Below, piece by piece: positions 12,243 through 24,210 of a stretch of 64,000 nucleotides of DNA (the first letter of the stretch is position 1; each line of letters opens with the position of its first letter). A program made the translations under genes and the position numbers. The stretch lies in the NCBI RefSeq assembly GCF_018991925.1, contig NW_024722158.1, forward strand, positions 8,059,207-8,123,206, read 5' to 3'. The notes under the pieces were generated by a model that saw nothing but the letters and a program-made list of their open reading frames with translations, did not search any database and was not told where the DNA came from. The stretch is from Homarus americanus. Taxonomy: Eukaryota; Arthropoda; Malacostraca; Decapoda; Nephropidae.

Positions 12243-13185
12243 ACCAATCCTTTATCTCACTAATAAATCTACTATCAATATCAACCTGATTAATCTACCA
12301 CTTATCTACCTGGCGGGTCTCTCCTAAAGGTTCATTAATTAAACCACCTTGATACCGTAATGATAAGGTTGTTTACGAAGAGTTAAATTACGTATTGACA
12401 TGAGCGTTAACCAATAGGATGAGCTATTTGCTGAGTTAGTTAGCTCAATGTATGCGTTTCCTGAGTTGGCTGCGTTATTTAGCACATCTACTTGAGTATT
12501 GCCAAGTCTTGTTTACCTTTAGTTGAGCTTAGTAAGGACGCCCATTAATTCCGTGTCACGTAAAATGATTCTTTTACTTAACCCTGACAGAAATATATAC
12601 CATACATAAACGCTGAAGCCAACCAAATGTTTTAATTATTTTTTGTTGTAGTTTCAATGGTTATTTTTTTCGTTTAATTTTGTTCTTGTTATAAATAAGA
12701 GAAGGTAGTGAGCGACTGTTGACAGGTAAGGGACTCAGGTGAAGTGGTTTTTGTATTTTAATTAACTTTTCTGACCTTTATCTTGTGTCGATTCCAGTGG
12801 CTTATTCCTCCTCTTCCCCCTTCTCTTTCTTCTTCTTCTTCTTCTTCTTCTTCTTCTGTGTGTTAAAAACTCCCAAATATAAAAGTCTATTTATTAATTT
12901 ATTCGTTAATATATTTATTAATTCATTACATAAGAAAAAATATAAATGTGTGTTTAACGTCTATATTATAGGATAGATTTCATATAATATTTTCTATAAT
13001 TTAGAGTTTAAATGTAAGTCAGGTTATACTGGTGGGACTGACTCAAGCTGTGAAGGTCAGGTAACTTATTTCAGGTAACACCCAAGTATACATGAATACA
13101 TTAATAAGTGTGTATACTGTATATATATGTGTGTTTAGTATAGCGAAGGAATGTATTTAGAATAAGAGAATGACTTTTCCTCGGG
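12240..13185. other. Unique AT-rich DNA, no gene recognised
   Basis: Apart from (TTC)n at 12822, this is AT-rich intronic or intergenic-like sequence with no RT motif, RNA gene or credible exon. Confidence 0.6.
12822..12856. repeat. (TTC)n microsatellite
   Basis: About 11 triplets within a pyrimidine-rich stretch. Confidence 0.95.
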
Positions 13186-13282
13186 GTTTGGTTAGGTTAG
13201 GCTGGGTTGGATTAGGTTGGGTTGGGTTAGGTTGGGTTAGATTAGGATGGGTTGGGTTGGGTTAGGTTAGGGTAGGTTATAG
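13186..13282. repeat. TTAGG/TTGGG-type array
   Basis: GGTTAGGTTAGGCTGGGTTG and similar degenerate pentamers over about 95 bp. Confidence 0.75.
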
Positions 13283-13794
13283 GAGCACTAGTCGCCTCAG
13301 GGTTGGAGTAGAATGCCAAACATATGTTATTTATGGCTGACCTCTGTAAGATATCGAGGAGCCTAGTGGTGCTGCCTCACTCTACACCTGTATGTCTGTC
13401 CGACGAGAGAAATAGAGACAGACAGACAAACAGACAGTCAGACAGACAGAAACAGAGGGAATGAGAGACATAAATGGTCAGAATGATAGTTTAAGAGACA
13501 GAATGAAAGCTGAGAGACAGAGACAGTGAGAGTGAATTTATCTTCTTTATTTTCTCCCTCCTTCCAACCTTCCTTTTCTCTTCACTCCTTTATTTCTACC
13601 TCCCTCCCTTTCTCCCTTTCTCCCTTCCTCCCTTCCTCTGTCATCCACAAACCACTCCACCCCCCAGTGTCTCGCCAGCTCAGCGCCATATTGTGATTTA
13701 GATTATTAGGTAGATTATGGCCTAAATCACCATAATCTACGGGGCTCCAGCAGACACCCAGCAGGACGCCATTTTTATCGTGGGTTTCCTTCAT

Positions 13795-14190
13795 AAGCCA
13801 ATCACATTTATCTGTCTTGTAGATCGTTTTTATCAGCCAATCACATGCATGAATGTCACGTAGTGTTGTGTTTTTATCAGCCTATCACACTCAGCCACAG
13901 CCTGTAGATCGGTTTTATTAGCCAATCACATTCGAATACGTCACACAGCTTGTATCAATCAGCCAATCACATCAAAGTTCATCATGTTTGCTAGATATTT
14001 CGATCTCTGGTATAACTGCATAATGAATGAATGAATGAATGAGCGTATGGATCGTAATTGGCTGATGGAAACAGTGCTTGTGACGTATTCTTATGCGATT
14101 GGCTGATAGTCTTAATCTACGTGACTTACTCTGTGACTGGCTAATAGACACCACTTATAACAGACTTACCCCCATGTGATTGGCTGATGG
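13795..14190. repeat. Palindromic array of CCAAT boxes, about 41-bp spacing
   Basis: AGCCAATCACAT-like motifs start at 13796, 13835, 13879 (CCTAT variant), 13920 and 13961. After an (AATG)n centre the inverse, GATTGGCTGAT-like, recurs at about 14056, 14098, 14136 (ACTGG variant) and 14178. The spacing is 39 to 44 bp in both arms. CCAAT is the NF-Y site; any regulatory function is inference. Confidence 0.85.
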
Positions 14191-14594
14191 ATACAACCTA
14201 ATGGGCCGACGGACTCCCATGGTGAGGTTGATTCAGCATGTGTAATGGATCGTGTTATATCCTTAACCTCCTATATATTCCAATTTGGTAGTCGGCAGGT
14301 GGCGAGTAGGATGCCCTTAGGACCATACCTGGATAGTTTTCAAGGGTTCTCCGTCTCACCTGGGAGAGCTAGGGGGAGACTGGGAGTGTGTGAGGTGTTA
14401 GTCGAAAACTGAGATGGCGGGAAAGTTGTAAAATTGCGCGGGAAAATTATAAACAAATTGAGAAAGTTAAAAAAGCGCGGGAAAAGTGTCCAAGTTTTAT
14501 AAGGTTTTTGGGAAGCCGTAGGTTGTGAGGGCGGTGTCTCCTCTTTTTGTTGTGATTATGCGGCCGTGGGAAGACCTCTCTCTCTCTCTCCGCA

Positions 14595-14653
14595 GCACCA
14601 TGAGATCACGCCACAGCTTCAGGGAAGGCCGTGGTGTGGGCGTCACATCTGCT
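14595..14653 (+). CDS. Weak candidate exon with Kozak-like start
   Basis: A (CT)n-CCGCAG acceptor-like tract is followed by CACCATG and an open frame starting MRSRHSFREGRGVGVTSAG. A possible donor CTG|GTAGTA follows at 14654; otherwise the frame ends at a TAA at 14708. The upstream sequence contains several GCGGGAAA-type E2F-like motifs (14418-14482). The product is unrecognised. The CT tract could simply be a microsatellite mimicking an acceptor. Confidence 0.2.
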
Positions 14654-14719
14654 GGTAGTATCATGCACGGAGGACCCTGGTTCGGGCTACCGTGGTTGGC
14701 ACCTGTGTAAATACGTGGG

Positions 14720-15820
14720 GTCCATCCCCTTGGTGACAGACATAGGGGGAGGTGGGGGCGTCTCTGTGAAGGTAACCGTGTTTGTGCTGTAATATGATGG
14801 AAATTTCACCAAAGTATTGATGACAGACATTGTGGGGTCCGTATGTGTGAAGGTATATAAGCTGTTGTGTTTTAATAAGAGTACAGTTGGTGTTGATTAA
14901 AGTGTTGCCAGAAACAAGATTATTATTAGTGGCTTAAACACAAGTGAAAGGTTATATTAAGTTTACTTCTCACCCATCGTCGTTTTCTTCGAAGTCTTAC
15001 CCTTACCTATTGATAGTTGACCTAAAAGTATGTATGGTTATGCTATGAATATTATTACTGTCATTAGCGATAAAACAACAGTAAGACTAAAAGTAACGTT
15101 AATGATGTAAGGTCAGAGGAGTACAGTATGTTAAGTATGCCCTTCATCTACCACCGTTTTCTTGGAAGGTTTCCCCTCCCGCTGTGACAGAGATGTGTGT
15201 GGGTGGAGGCCAAGTTCTGTGTTTGATTGTTATTTAAGTGATGATGCTAATATAATGAAAGTAATAAGAGTTTTACTTATACAGGTATTTTGCTGTTCAC
15301 AGATGGTTCATAAACCTTTAAGTATACCACTCAACAAGTAGTGCTTTCTCTTGTCTCAAAGGGATCATCTTGTCTGCAGTCAACAAGTCATTCAAGGAAA
15401 TGTAATGGTGTCATTTTTTTCCCGGGAACACTAAAGCATTGACTAAGATAATAGTATCAGCTTTCCTCCACCCCGGAAAATCTTGTTTATGCCACGTGTG
15501 TCTGTTGACGTCACATAAACCAGGCTATAATGTGCCTCAGTTGTTGTTGACCTTTGTACCGGATGTCAGGAGAGGATGATGTCGAGTAAGAGGGTTGAAT
15601 GACATCATATAAGATGTTGATGGCGTGAGGTTTGAATGACGCCATAAGTGAGGTGTTGATGATGTCAGATGCGGGTGACGCCATAAGTAAGATGACATAA
15701 GGCGTGTGGGTGTGGTGAGTGGGTGACATCCGTGAGGAGATGAAGGAGGTGGGGGGGTGAGTCAGGGCTCATCGGTGTTGTTGGTAAGGCACTGAGCCAG
15801 CCTGGCACTAACAGGGTGCC
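14720..15820. other. Unique DNA, no gene recognised
   Basis: Non-repetitive except for GATGTCA/GACGCCATAAGT words at 15565-15690 (degenerate repeat with CRE-like TGACG). No convincing open frame. Confidence 0.6.
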
Positions 15821-15986
15821 AACACACACTTACACACAAAAAAAAGACACATACACACAATCACACATACACACACACACACACAACATACACATACACA
15901 CACACATACGCACACACACACACGCGCACACACACAAACATACACACACAAAATAAACACACACACACACACACACATACACAAAC
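15821..15986. repeat. Imperfect (CA)n microsatellite
   Basis: CA with frequent CATACA, CGCA and AAACA variants. Confidence 0.95.
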
Positions 15987-16034
15987 AAACTCCACGACGG
16001 GCAGCTTAAAACGTCGTGGAATGTGTACAAAGTA

Positions 16035-16205
16035 AGGTGCGGTGGCTGATTGAATACAACACCCACCTCTTGTCCATGGAGTCTCTAGTTCACGACCAGG
16101 AAACCTAACCTAAACTAACCTAACTTAACCCCCCAACAGTTGATCTATGTGTGAATTGGTACCTAAACTATACAGATAGGGAAATGAGGGTTGTTAAGTG
16201 CAGTA
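16035..16205 (+). mobile_element. Second copy of the type 2 SINE, with a CCTAA array inside
   Basis: GGTGCGGTGGCTGATTGAAT at 16036 and AGTTCACGACCAGG at 16089 match the head of the 52490 copy. After a CCTAA-type insert (16103-16130) the body resumes as ATGTGTGAATTGGTACCTAA and GATAGGGAAATGAGGGTTGT, parallel to the other copy. The telomere-like array therefore sits where the head meets the body. Confidence 0.6.
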
Positions 16206-16319
16206 CCGAGGAAGGCTTAGTTTGCAGTAGGCTATATCCACACTTCCCTTAACCGAGCTTCAGCTTTACAGGACCCACTTTCACCATTCATAAGTAGATG
16301 CGTTCATGGTATACCGACT

Positions 16320-16620
16320 TATACCGTGTTCAAGCCTTACTTTTTGATACGTAAAATGTTCTAAAATGGTACTTACATGAATTGAAATGTATACTTAAGT
16401 GTGCTTGTATTATTTAAAACAAACTTACAACTCTTGAAAATCTACTTATGTGTACTTGAATTACTTAGAACCTACTAAACAGCACTTATAACACTTTAAA
16501 CGTACTGACATTACTTAACACCTTCTAAACAGCACTTATGACTCGTTAAAACATACAAAACCTTACTTACATGATAAAAAAAATCTTAAACCTTACTGAT
16601 AAAACATAAGATCTAAACCA
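16320..16620. repeat. Degenerate ACTTAAACCTTACTTA-type array
   Basis: CTTAAACATACTT/TACTTACAT-like words recur every 40 to 50 bp. No gene. Confidence 0.5.
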
Positions 16621-16719
16621 ATTATTACATCATATCTGGGGGTTAGCGACCACAGTCCTCCACCCTAAACATTCTCGGGCTGCTTTTACCAATCCCCTAA
16701 AGTTTTTTTATCTCTTTGG

Positions 16720-16912
16720 AGACCCTAATCTAACCCTAACGTAACATATCTTATCCTAATCTAACCCTAACCTAACATATCCTATCCTAATCTAACCCTA
16801 GCTTAACATATCTTATCCTAATCTAACCCTAACCTAACATCCTCAAGTAGCGTTAAAGTTTTGCTAATTATCAGGTGAAATAAGCAGGGAGGGGGGCTAA
16901 TCTTCAGGTGAT
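16720..16912 (-). repeat. TTAGG-linked dispersed module, copy 4 (inverted)
   Basis: Four 31-bp units built on CCTAATCTAACCCTAACCTA plus ACATATCCTAT are followed by ATCAGGTGAAATAAGCAGGG and GGGGGCTAATCTTCAGGTGA, the reverse complement of the copy 1 module. Confidence 0.75.
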
Positions 16913-16965
16913 CTTTATAAAACTTAATCAAATCAGTAGAAATTAAATAAGTGTTGCTAACATCT

Positions 16966-16967
<2 letters not shown>

Positions 16968-17010
<43 letters not shown>
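16968..17010. repeat. (TG)n microsatellite
   Basis: About 43 bp TG. Confidence 1.
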
Positions 17011-17014
<4 letters not shown>

Positions 17015-17309
17015 ACTCTGCCCTCGTCAACTGGCATCCACACAAATAGCAGAGGTTCTTGCTATTACCCTGTGTACAACAAGGCAGTGTGTCTTCCAGC
17101 GCTTACTGTACTGAGAGGAATGTGTCTAATAGCAGATGGTGAATGGAGTGAGTTATGGGGATGTTAGGCTCCCTCTCTCTCTCTCTCTCTCTCTCAAACC
17201 ACAACACAATATATATCAATTGGTCGAGAATTTAACTTAGTGGGTCCTTGACTTTTTGCTCGTGAGTATGTTAAGCTTAGTAGAGATGTGTAAAATAATA
17301 TTGGTGACA

Positions 17310-17501
17310 CTACATACATACATACATACATACATGCATACATACATACATACATACATACATGCATACATACATACATACATACATACATACATACATA
17401 CATACATACATACATACAGACATACATACATACATACATACATACATACATGCATACATACATACATACATACATACATACATACATACATACATACATA
17501 C
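17310..17501. repeat. (CATA)n microsatellite, about 190 bp
   Basis: CATA with three CATG and one CAGA variants. A pyrimidine-rich stretch follows to 17700. The alternating His/Tyr or Cys/Met frames are artefacts. Confidence 1.
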
Positions 17502-17700
17502 CCCCCCATTCATTCTTGGTCCCTCCCTCTCCCTCTTCTCCACCCTCTCATCTCCCTCCTTGCATCTCTTCCTTTCCTTCCCTCCCTCCCACCCCTCCCC
17601 CTCCCCTCCCCCTGCATCTCTTCCCTTTCCTTCCCTCCCTCCCCTCCCCCTTCCTCCCCCTGCATCTCCTCCTCCCTCCCTCCCTCTCTCCGCTTAGTAA
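17502..17700. repeat. Polypyrimidine minisatellite CTTCCCTTTCCTTCCCTCCC
   Basis: Two to three units with CCCCTGCATCTCTTCC. Confidence 0.8.
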
Positions 17701-17781
17701 TCCTTGGGTGGGGGCAGGGTGGAAGGTATAATCTATCAGACTCATAGAAGCAGCAGGTCCGGCTTGCTCACTGATGACCCC

Positions 17782-17842
<61 letters not shown>
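17782..17842. repeat. (CA)n microsatellite
   Basis: About 60 bp CA, 28 bp before a (CT)n tract. Confidence 1.
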
Positions 17843-17845
<3 letters not shown>

Positions 17846-17868
17846 AAGTCTGCATGATATTGTTGATG

Positions 17869-17871
17869 ACA

Positions 17872-17969
<98 letters not shown>

Positions 17970-18420
17970 CCTCCTTCATCCCTCCTTCCTTTCTTCCTCA
18001 CTCCCCACATCCCTTCCATTCCACCTTTTCATATTCCTTCTTCCCTCACTGCCGTTCTTCCTTCTTCCCTTTCCACTTTTCTTTCCTTCCTTTCCCTCCC
18101 TCCATCTCCCCCTCTCCTCCTCCTCTTTCCTCTCTTCTCTCTCCTCCTTCCTTCCTCTCTTCCTTTCCCTCCCTCCCTTCCTCTCCCTCCTCCCCTCTCC
18201 CCGTCCCTTCCTCCTCCCTCCTTTCTTTTCACCTCCCTCCCTTCTCCTTCTCCCTTCCTCCCTCATCTCTCCCTTCCTCTCCTCCTCCTCCCCTCCCTCC
18301 CCCTCCCTCCCTCCTTCTTCTCCTTCCTCCTTCCTCTTCTCCTCCCCCTCTCCCTTCCTCTCCCCCTTCCTCTCCACACCCCCCCTTCCTCTCCCTCCCT
18401 CGTTCCTCTCCCCACACCTC
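17869..18420. repeat. (CT)n followed by a 450-bp polypyrimidine tract
   Basis: Pure CT to 17967, then almost uninterrupted C/T with CCTTCCTCCCTC words. The Leu/Ser/Pro frame is an artefact. Confidence 0.98.
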
Positions 18421-18653
18421 AGATCTGACAGCGTACGTGGCGGCAGCTTGATGAATGAAACAGGTTTTTGTGAATGAATCATAAACATGAATGAGAGACC
18501 ACGTGTGTGTGTTTACGTTTGTTTACACTATTGTTGTGTTTATTACGTGTGTTTGTGAGGCTTTTGTTATATTATGATGTTTTTGTTATTATTGTTATTG
18601 ATATTATTAATTATATTTTTTATTATTTTCATCATCATTATCAGTTATTATTT

Positions 18654-18654
<1 letters not shown>

Positions 18655-18691
<37 letters not shown>
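18655..18691. repeat. (ATT)n microsatellite
   Basis: About 12 triplets in T-rich DNA. Confidence 0.95.
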
Positions 18692-18694
<3 letters not shown>

Positions 18695-19003
18695 CACATA
18701 TTAATAGTTATACTAACATATATTAGCTTGGTATACTCAAGGAAAGGAATGTGCCCAACAAGTGTTAATCTGGTATACTCAAGGTATATACCAAGATTAT
18801 ATTAACCTATGAGCTTTCCTTTGAGTTATTGTTTCACCCCAACATAACCCGCGATTACTGTATACCACAAACACTAACTCTGTCTGTGTGTGTGTTATAG
18901 TGAAAGTTATCATCCCACATATTGATATATATATATATACTTACCGCAATATACTTAAAGAATATCCCCAGCATATACTAACATGATATATTCTTGATGA
19001 CAG

Positions 19004-19067
19004 GTCCAAAGGGGTGGACGGCGGGTTATACCTGCCCCGGGGACCATGTGGAGATGACAAGTTCAGG
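19004..19067 (+). CDS. Candidate internal exon with perfect branch-point motif
   Basis: Seen: TACTAAC at 18976-18982 lies about 22 nt before an acceptor GACAG. A 64-nt segment follows and ends AGG|GTAAGTACT, a very strong donor. With the first G completing a codon, the frame is open: SKGVDGGLYLPRGPCGDDKF plus R, ending in phase 0. That phase would allow splicing to the GoLoco exon. I do not recognise the peptide. A caution: its first 18 nt closely resemble part of a dispersed repeat at 31108-31127, so it may be repeat-derived or not an exon. Confidence 0.35.
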
Positions 19068-19117
19068 GTAAGTACTGACTTTTTTCTTCCCCCCCCCGTC
19101 TCTCTAATATATATGTC

Positions 19118-19480
19118 TGAAGTGTTGCCAGTTACCATATATTTCAGTCGTATATTTCGACACGTGTATAAGCCGCGCGGTTTCCAGTTTCTCATTTTAT
19201 CTGTGTTATTTGTTAATGTATTTTTTTACCTACAGTTGCCAGTTGTAAATTTATCTAAGAATAGTCTCTTGAATATATTCCCTTGTAGTTGCCAGTTTGC
19301 ATTTATTGAGAAGCATACTCGTTTGGGGGTTGCCAGTTTGCCTTTTATTAATATATATGGAAGATATACCTTCGTGTGGGTCAAAACGTCTACAGTCTTT
19401 CAGGAATATACGCAAGATATATTCCAGAGAAGTTACCGTTATATTCGAGGTATATTTTACACACAGTTGCCAGTTTCTGA
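19118..19480. repeat. Degenerate array with GTTGCCAGTTT and TATAT words
   Basis: GTTGCCAGTT occurs at about 19123, 19233, 19289, 19329 and 19465 among ATATATTC words. The long frame across it (19014-19496) is not convincing coding. Confidence 0.6.
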
Positions 19481-20215
19481 ATACATACATAGATAGATTT
19501 TTAATCGTATATACTTGATTCGTTAGTAGTCTGAGATATATAACGCGTATATTCGGGGTATATTTATCGACCTACCATATATTAGTGTGTTGGTGTCGAG
19601 ATAGGATATATTATTGTATAGTATCTATATGCTGTCTCTCTAGTGACCAGTTTTCCATAGTCTGCCCTGAGGCTTGGAAGTTTCCGTGTATGGTAGAAAG
19701 TGGGAAATATTTACCTGAGGCGACTCCTTCAGGTGTGAGGCAGGGACTATGGTAATGTGGGTGCCCGGGGGGTTAGCTTGTATAATGTAACGGCCGTATT
19801 GCCTTATTCATGGTGGTTGATCTGTCTGTCTGTCTGTCTGTTTTTTTAACTTGATGTATGTATGTGTATATCAATAATAGCTGTATATTTACGTATTTTG
19901 TTCATTTATTTTTCTATTTATTCGTATTTATATAGCGACTAATTTTCTGTCTATTTATCTTCATGAGTATCTGTCTATGTTACTGTCAGTTTGTCTATGT
20001 TACTCTCTGTTCATCTGGTTATTTATGTGTTAGTTTGCCTGTCTATGTACCCACTGATCTGTCTATCACTACCTTTCAATAAAACTTCACAAATGTTTAT
20101 TATAGTTACATTAGTGAGTCATCGCAAACGACCAGCATGTAACTGCTTCTTATTTATACAACACAAGCTTCTCACAACCTCGCACGTCAGTTACTGGGGC
20201 TGAGTCAACTGTAGT

Positions 20216-20465
20216 TTCTCCCCCTATTAGTTTATTTACAGCTGAAGATAAACCAACCTAACACTACCTGGGCTGGTTTGGTTAGGTTAGGTTAGGTTGG
20301 CGTTTGGTTAGGTTTGGTTAGGTTAGCGTTAAATTGGTTAGATTAGCGTTAGGGTGGTTAGATTAGGTTGGCGTTAGGGTGGTTAGGTTTGGTTAGGTTA
20401 GCGTTATATTGGTTAGATTAGCGTTAGGGTGGTTAGATCAGATTGGCGTTAGGGTGGTTTTTGCC
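20216..20465 (+). repeat. TTAGG-linked dispersed module, copy 2
   Basis: CTATTAGTTTATTTACAGCT and GAAGATAAACCAACCTAACA, then CTACCTGGG, lead directly into GGTTAGGTTAGGTTGGCGTT-type repeats. It aligns with copy 1 in the same orientation. Confidence 0.75.
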
Positions 20466-20850
20466 TTCGGGTAGTTCGGTGTATCTTACCTCTTCGGCTA
20501 CGAGAATAATTTACCATACGAACCTCTTGAGATTTTAGACGGAAATATAGCATAAATTGGGAACTTTAAAACACAGGTATACGTTAATGTTATATTGAAA
20601 TGTAACAAATATAGAAACGTAATGACTTAAACCTGTTAATTAAAGAACTAACTGTAATTAAAACCCACATATATCTGTAAATAAATTCATTATACACATA
20701 AATTACAATTGTGTATAAAATAAGAGCTTTATTTTTTGAGTATTTCAGCTGCTAGGGATGTTAAGTAGTCTCAGGTCTATGCTTCAACAACAAACAATTT
20801 ATAAAGATTAATAAGGTTGGTGTTAGGAATGTGTCACCTACCAGCGTGTT

Positions 20851-21138
20851 ATGGAGGCGAGTCATAAAACAGTAAACGCTTGTATAACAATGCCGGTGGT
20901 ATTGTTTTACGCGGGTGAGGAACTACAGCTCTCACCCTCGTTAATATCACGTTACTTAGACCTTATTACACCTTGTTTCTTACAGTGTGTTCCTCTTCAA
21001 GTGTGTATTATTAATGAATTACTCGGCAGTGAGGAAATTAAAAGAGAGAGAGACATGTTGAATGGCTCGAGTGTGGAAATATTAGCGCTTTCTCCTGCTG
21101 TTTACACGCTGCCAGTCACATGTTGCTCCCCCTCCTGA
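20851..21138 (+). other. 95-codon unrecognised open frame in unique DNA
   Basis: The frame starts MEASHKTVNACITMPVVLFY and is not repeat-driven. No domain, signal peptide or splice context supports it, and it probably occurs by chance. Confidence 0.15.
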
Positions 21139-21654
21139 CGGTACGACAGTCTGGGTTCGCTCTGCTAGATGACTGATTCACGTCTCTATCTGATTGTCTG
21201 AAATAATCAAGTAAATGTTCAATACTAAGGGAATTATTGTTATGGTGATGTTGATAAAGAGGTAATTATTTTAGATCGTAACATATGAAAGGGCGTAAGT
21301 ATGAGAAGAGAATTATTTGTCACGGGTATTTTTTGCATCACACATCTGGCAGCGGGCCTCCTGCCAACCCGGGATTGGGCGACACAGAAAAGTTGTTTAG
21401 GTTGGCGAACTTCCGGAGGTAGGATGATTCTCGCAGGATAATCTCCCTCGTATTCCCTGACCTTAGACATTGAACTTTAAACACTTAATATAACTTCAGC
21501 CTTAAATATAGGTAAGTTAGAGTGCGGATATATGAGATGTGGAGTTGTAGCGAAGATAAACAGAGGTGAGGGTGGGTGTACACGGCCTGGCATATGTCCC
21601 GGGACGATACTAGTCTATCACCAGGAGAAAACTGTTTAGGATAAGCGGGCAGTG

Positions 21655-21745
21655 ATGGCAACAGTGATAACGCATCACCTCACTACACTTGCTACGCTGC
21701 TACCTGACCCTCACGAACAGTCAGAAGACCTCGTCCTAGAGGCTC
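21655..21745 (+). CDS. Candidate first exon, unrecognised peptide
   Basis: An ATG opens a 30-codon frame (MATVITHHLTTLATLLPDPH, then EQSEDLVLEA) that reaches a strong donor CTC|GTAAGTT at 21746. Without splicing it stops at 21768. The sequence is non-repetitive and CpG-containing. The exon would end in phase 1, so it does not join directly to the phase-0 GoLoco exon. I do not recognise the product, and chance remains a real possibility. Confidence 0.25.
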
Positions 21746-22014
21746 GTAAGTTCCTGGATATAAACTGAGGAGCTTGACCTCATCTCTTGTGAGTCTAAAG
21801 GGTCAGATTGGGCCTGACCCGAGTCCTGCGGCGGCTGCTCTGCTGTCCGTGTGGGAGTGAATCAACAGCTGCTGTGTCGGACGTGGCCAGTCGATCAGCT
21901 GTGGCCATCAGACTCACAGCTGTTCCCATCCGTCGTTGTTTTTGTAGTGTCCTGGTGTGGTGTGGTGTGGTGAGGTACTCATGATATACTGTACTGGTGC
22001 TAAAATGCTCACCT

Positions 22015-22580
22015 AACACTGAAACGTTTTTGTCATTGTGATTAAAAACGTTTGTGAAAGTAAAGACATACAACTAATATAAAAGTAATGTCAAGAAGTG
22101 AATACATGTGAATATAATTAGGCTAAATGGTTTTATTATTGCGATAGTGTAATTAAAAACGTCCATAAAGCCACATATTATATCACTGTTTACTGAATTG
22201 GATTATTATTGTGTTCTTAGAGCTGAAAACGTTCATAAATACGGAAACATTTTAATACTATCGGAGTGAAACATTTACTGTGACATTAGACGTTTGTGTA
22301 TGACAGGCTATTAAAAACGTTAGTTAGAATGTTTAATATTGAAAAGCTCTTATAAGACAAATTTAATCTTGTGGCAACAGACAAACTTTGGCTGTGGAGG
22401 AAAACGTTTACTTTGATTTACAAGTTTAATGCGGATATATATAAGGGTCTATTTGGGACAGTTGTTTAACAATACCGAGAATACTAAACAAAATTAATTA
22501 TTATATTTCATGTAAGACTGAAACGTTTGTAACATTTAATTTACAAAGGTCACCGAACAGTGTTGAAAATAACACCCGTG
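22015..22580. repeat. Degenerate array around AAAACGTTTG
   Basis: AACGTT palindromes (AAAAACGTTTGTGAAAG, GAAAACGTTCATAAA and others) recur every 60 to 100 bp in A/T-rich DNA. Similar words reappear at 30225-30300. Confidence 0.6.
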
Positions 22581-22959
22581 TGAGTCCCTAAGTGCTGCCA
22601 GAAACATTTAATTTGGACTTTAAACCTGGTAAACGGTCTATATTAATGTTTTCGATATTCAGTATAATTAATCAACGTTACCAATCATATATTATAATCA
22701 TTGTGTATCTGTTTATCTTGTAGTGATGTGTTATGGTGAAAGACTTTAGAATTATGATAAAGAACTAAACAATATGGAAAATTACATCATTTGGTTCGAA
22801 CAAAGAGACGCAGCTTACTGACACGACTCATCGACTATAGAACCCAGTACCAGGTTAGTAGTCTCTCTCACTCTCTCTCTCACTACCTTATGTTCAATTA
22901 GTCTAATGGTGTTTAAATCGTGTAAGTCGCTACATGGCCGATTGACCCCGTGTCTAATC

Positions 22960-24210
22960 TAACTTAACCAATGGGAGTGGAGACCAGCTCTAATAGATCC
23001 TAATCCTGATACCTAACAGAATCTTACCATTGGGATTAAGGCCCATGTCTTAATGAGCCTCTTGTGTCCCAGTACCTGATAGACCCCGATACTAATGGAG
23101 CTCGATACTGATAGACCCCGATACTAATGGAGCTCGATACTAATGGAACTCGATACTAATGGACCCCGATACTAATGGAGCTCGATACTAATGGAACTCG
23201 ATACTAATGGAACTCGATACTAATGGAACTCGATACTAATGGACCCCGATACTAATGGAGCTCGATACTAATGGAACTCGATACTAATGGACCCCGATAC
23301 TGATGAAGCTCGATACTAATGGACCCCGATACTGATGGAGCTCGATACTAATGGAACTCGATACGATACTGATGGAGCTCGATACTAATGGAACTCGATA
23401 CTAATGGAGCTCGATACAAATGGATGGAGCTCGATACTAATGGACCCTGATACTGATGAAGTCGATACTAATGACCCTCGATACTGATGGAGCTCGATAC
23501 TAATGGAACTGATACTAATGGAGCTCGATACAATGGACCCCGATACTGATGGAGCTCGATACTAATGGAACACGATACTAATGGACCCTGACAATGGAAT
23601 GTATGACCCCGATACTAATGAACTCTATAATAATGGACCCCGATACTGATGAACTCGATACTAATGGAACACGATACTAATGGACACATACTAATAGACC
23701 CCGATACTGATGGAGCTGATACTAATGGAACACGAAGGACCCCGATACTAATGGAACTCGATTCTAATGGACCGATACTAATGGAACTCTATAAAATGGA
23801 CCCCGATACTAATGGAACTCGATACTAATGGCCGATACTAATGGACCACGATACTAATGGACCCAGATACTAATGATCGATACTAATGGAACTCGATACT
23901 ACTGGCCCCCGATATAATGGACCCAGATACTAATGGACCCCGATACTAATGGAACCCGATACTAATGGAACTCGATACTAATGGACCCCGATACTAATGG
24001 AGCTCGATACTAATGGACCACGATACTAATGGACCCAGATACTAATGGACCCCGATACTAATGGAACTCGATACTAATGGACCCCGATACTAATGGAGCT
24101 CGATACTAATGGACCACGATACTAATGGACCCCGATAACATGGACCCCGACACTTATGGACCCAGATACTAATGGACCCGATACTAATGGACCCCGATTC
24201 TAATGGGCGT
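22960..24210. repeat. Minisatellite, 16-bp GATACTAATGGACCCC-type units
   Basis: About 75 units alternate GATACTAATGGACCCC, GATACTAATGGAACTC and GATACTGATGGAGCTC. Each contains TACTAAT or TACTGAT. No gene is visible within it. Confidence 0.95.

Noticed and set aside
17704..18477. 257-codon Leu/Ser/Pro open frame
   Set aside because: It translates (CA)n, (CT)n and polypyrimidine DNA.
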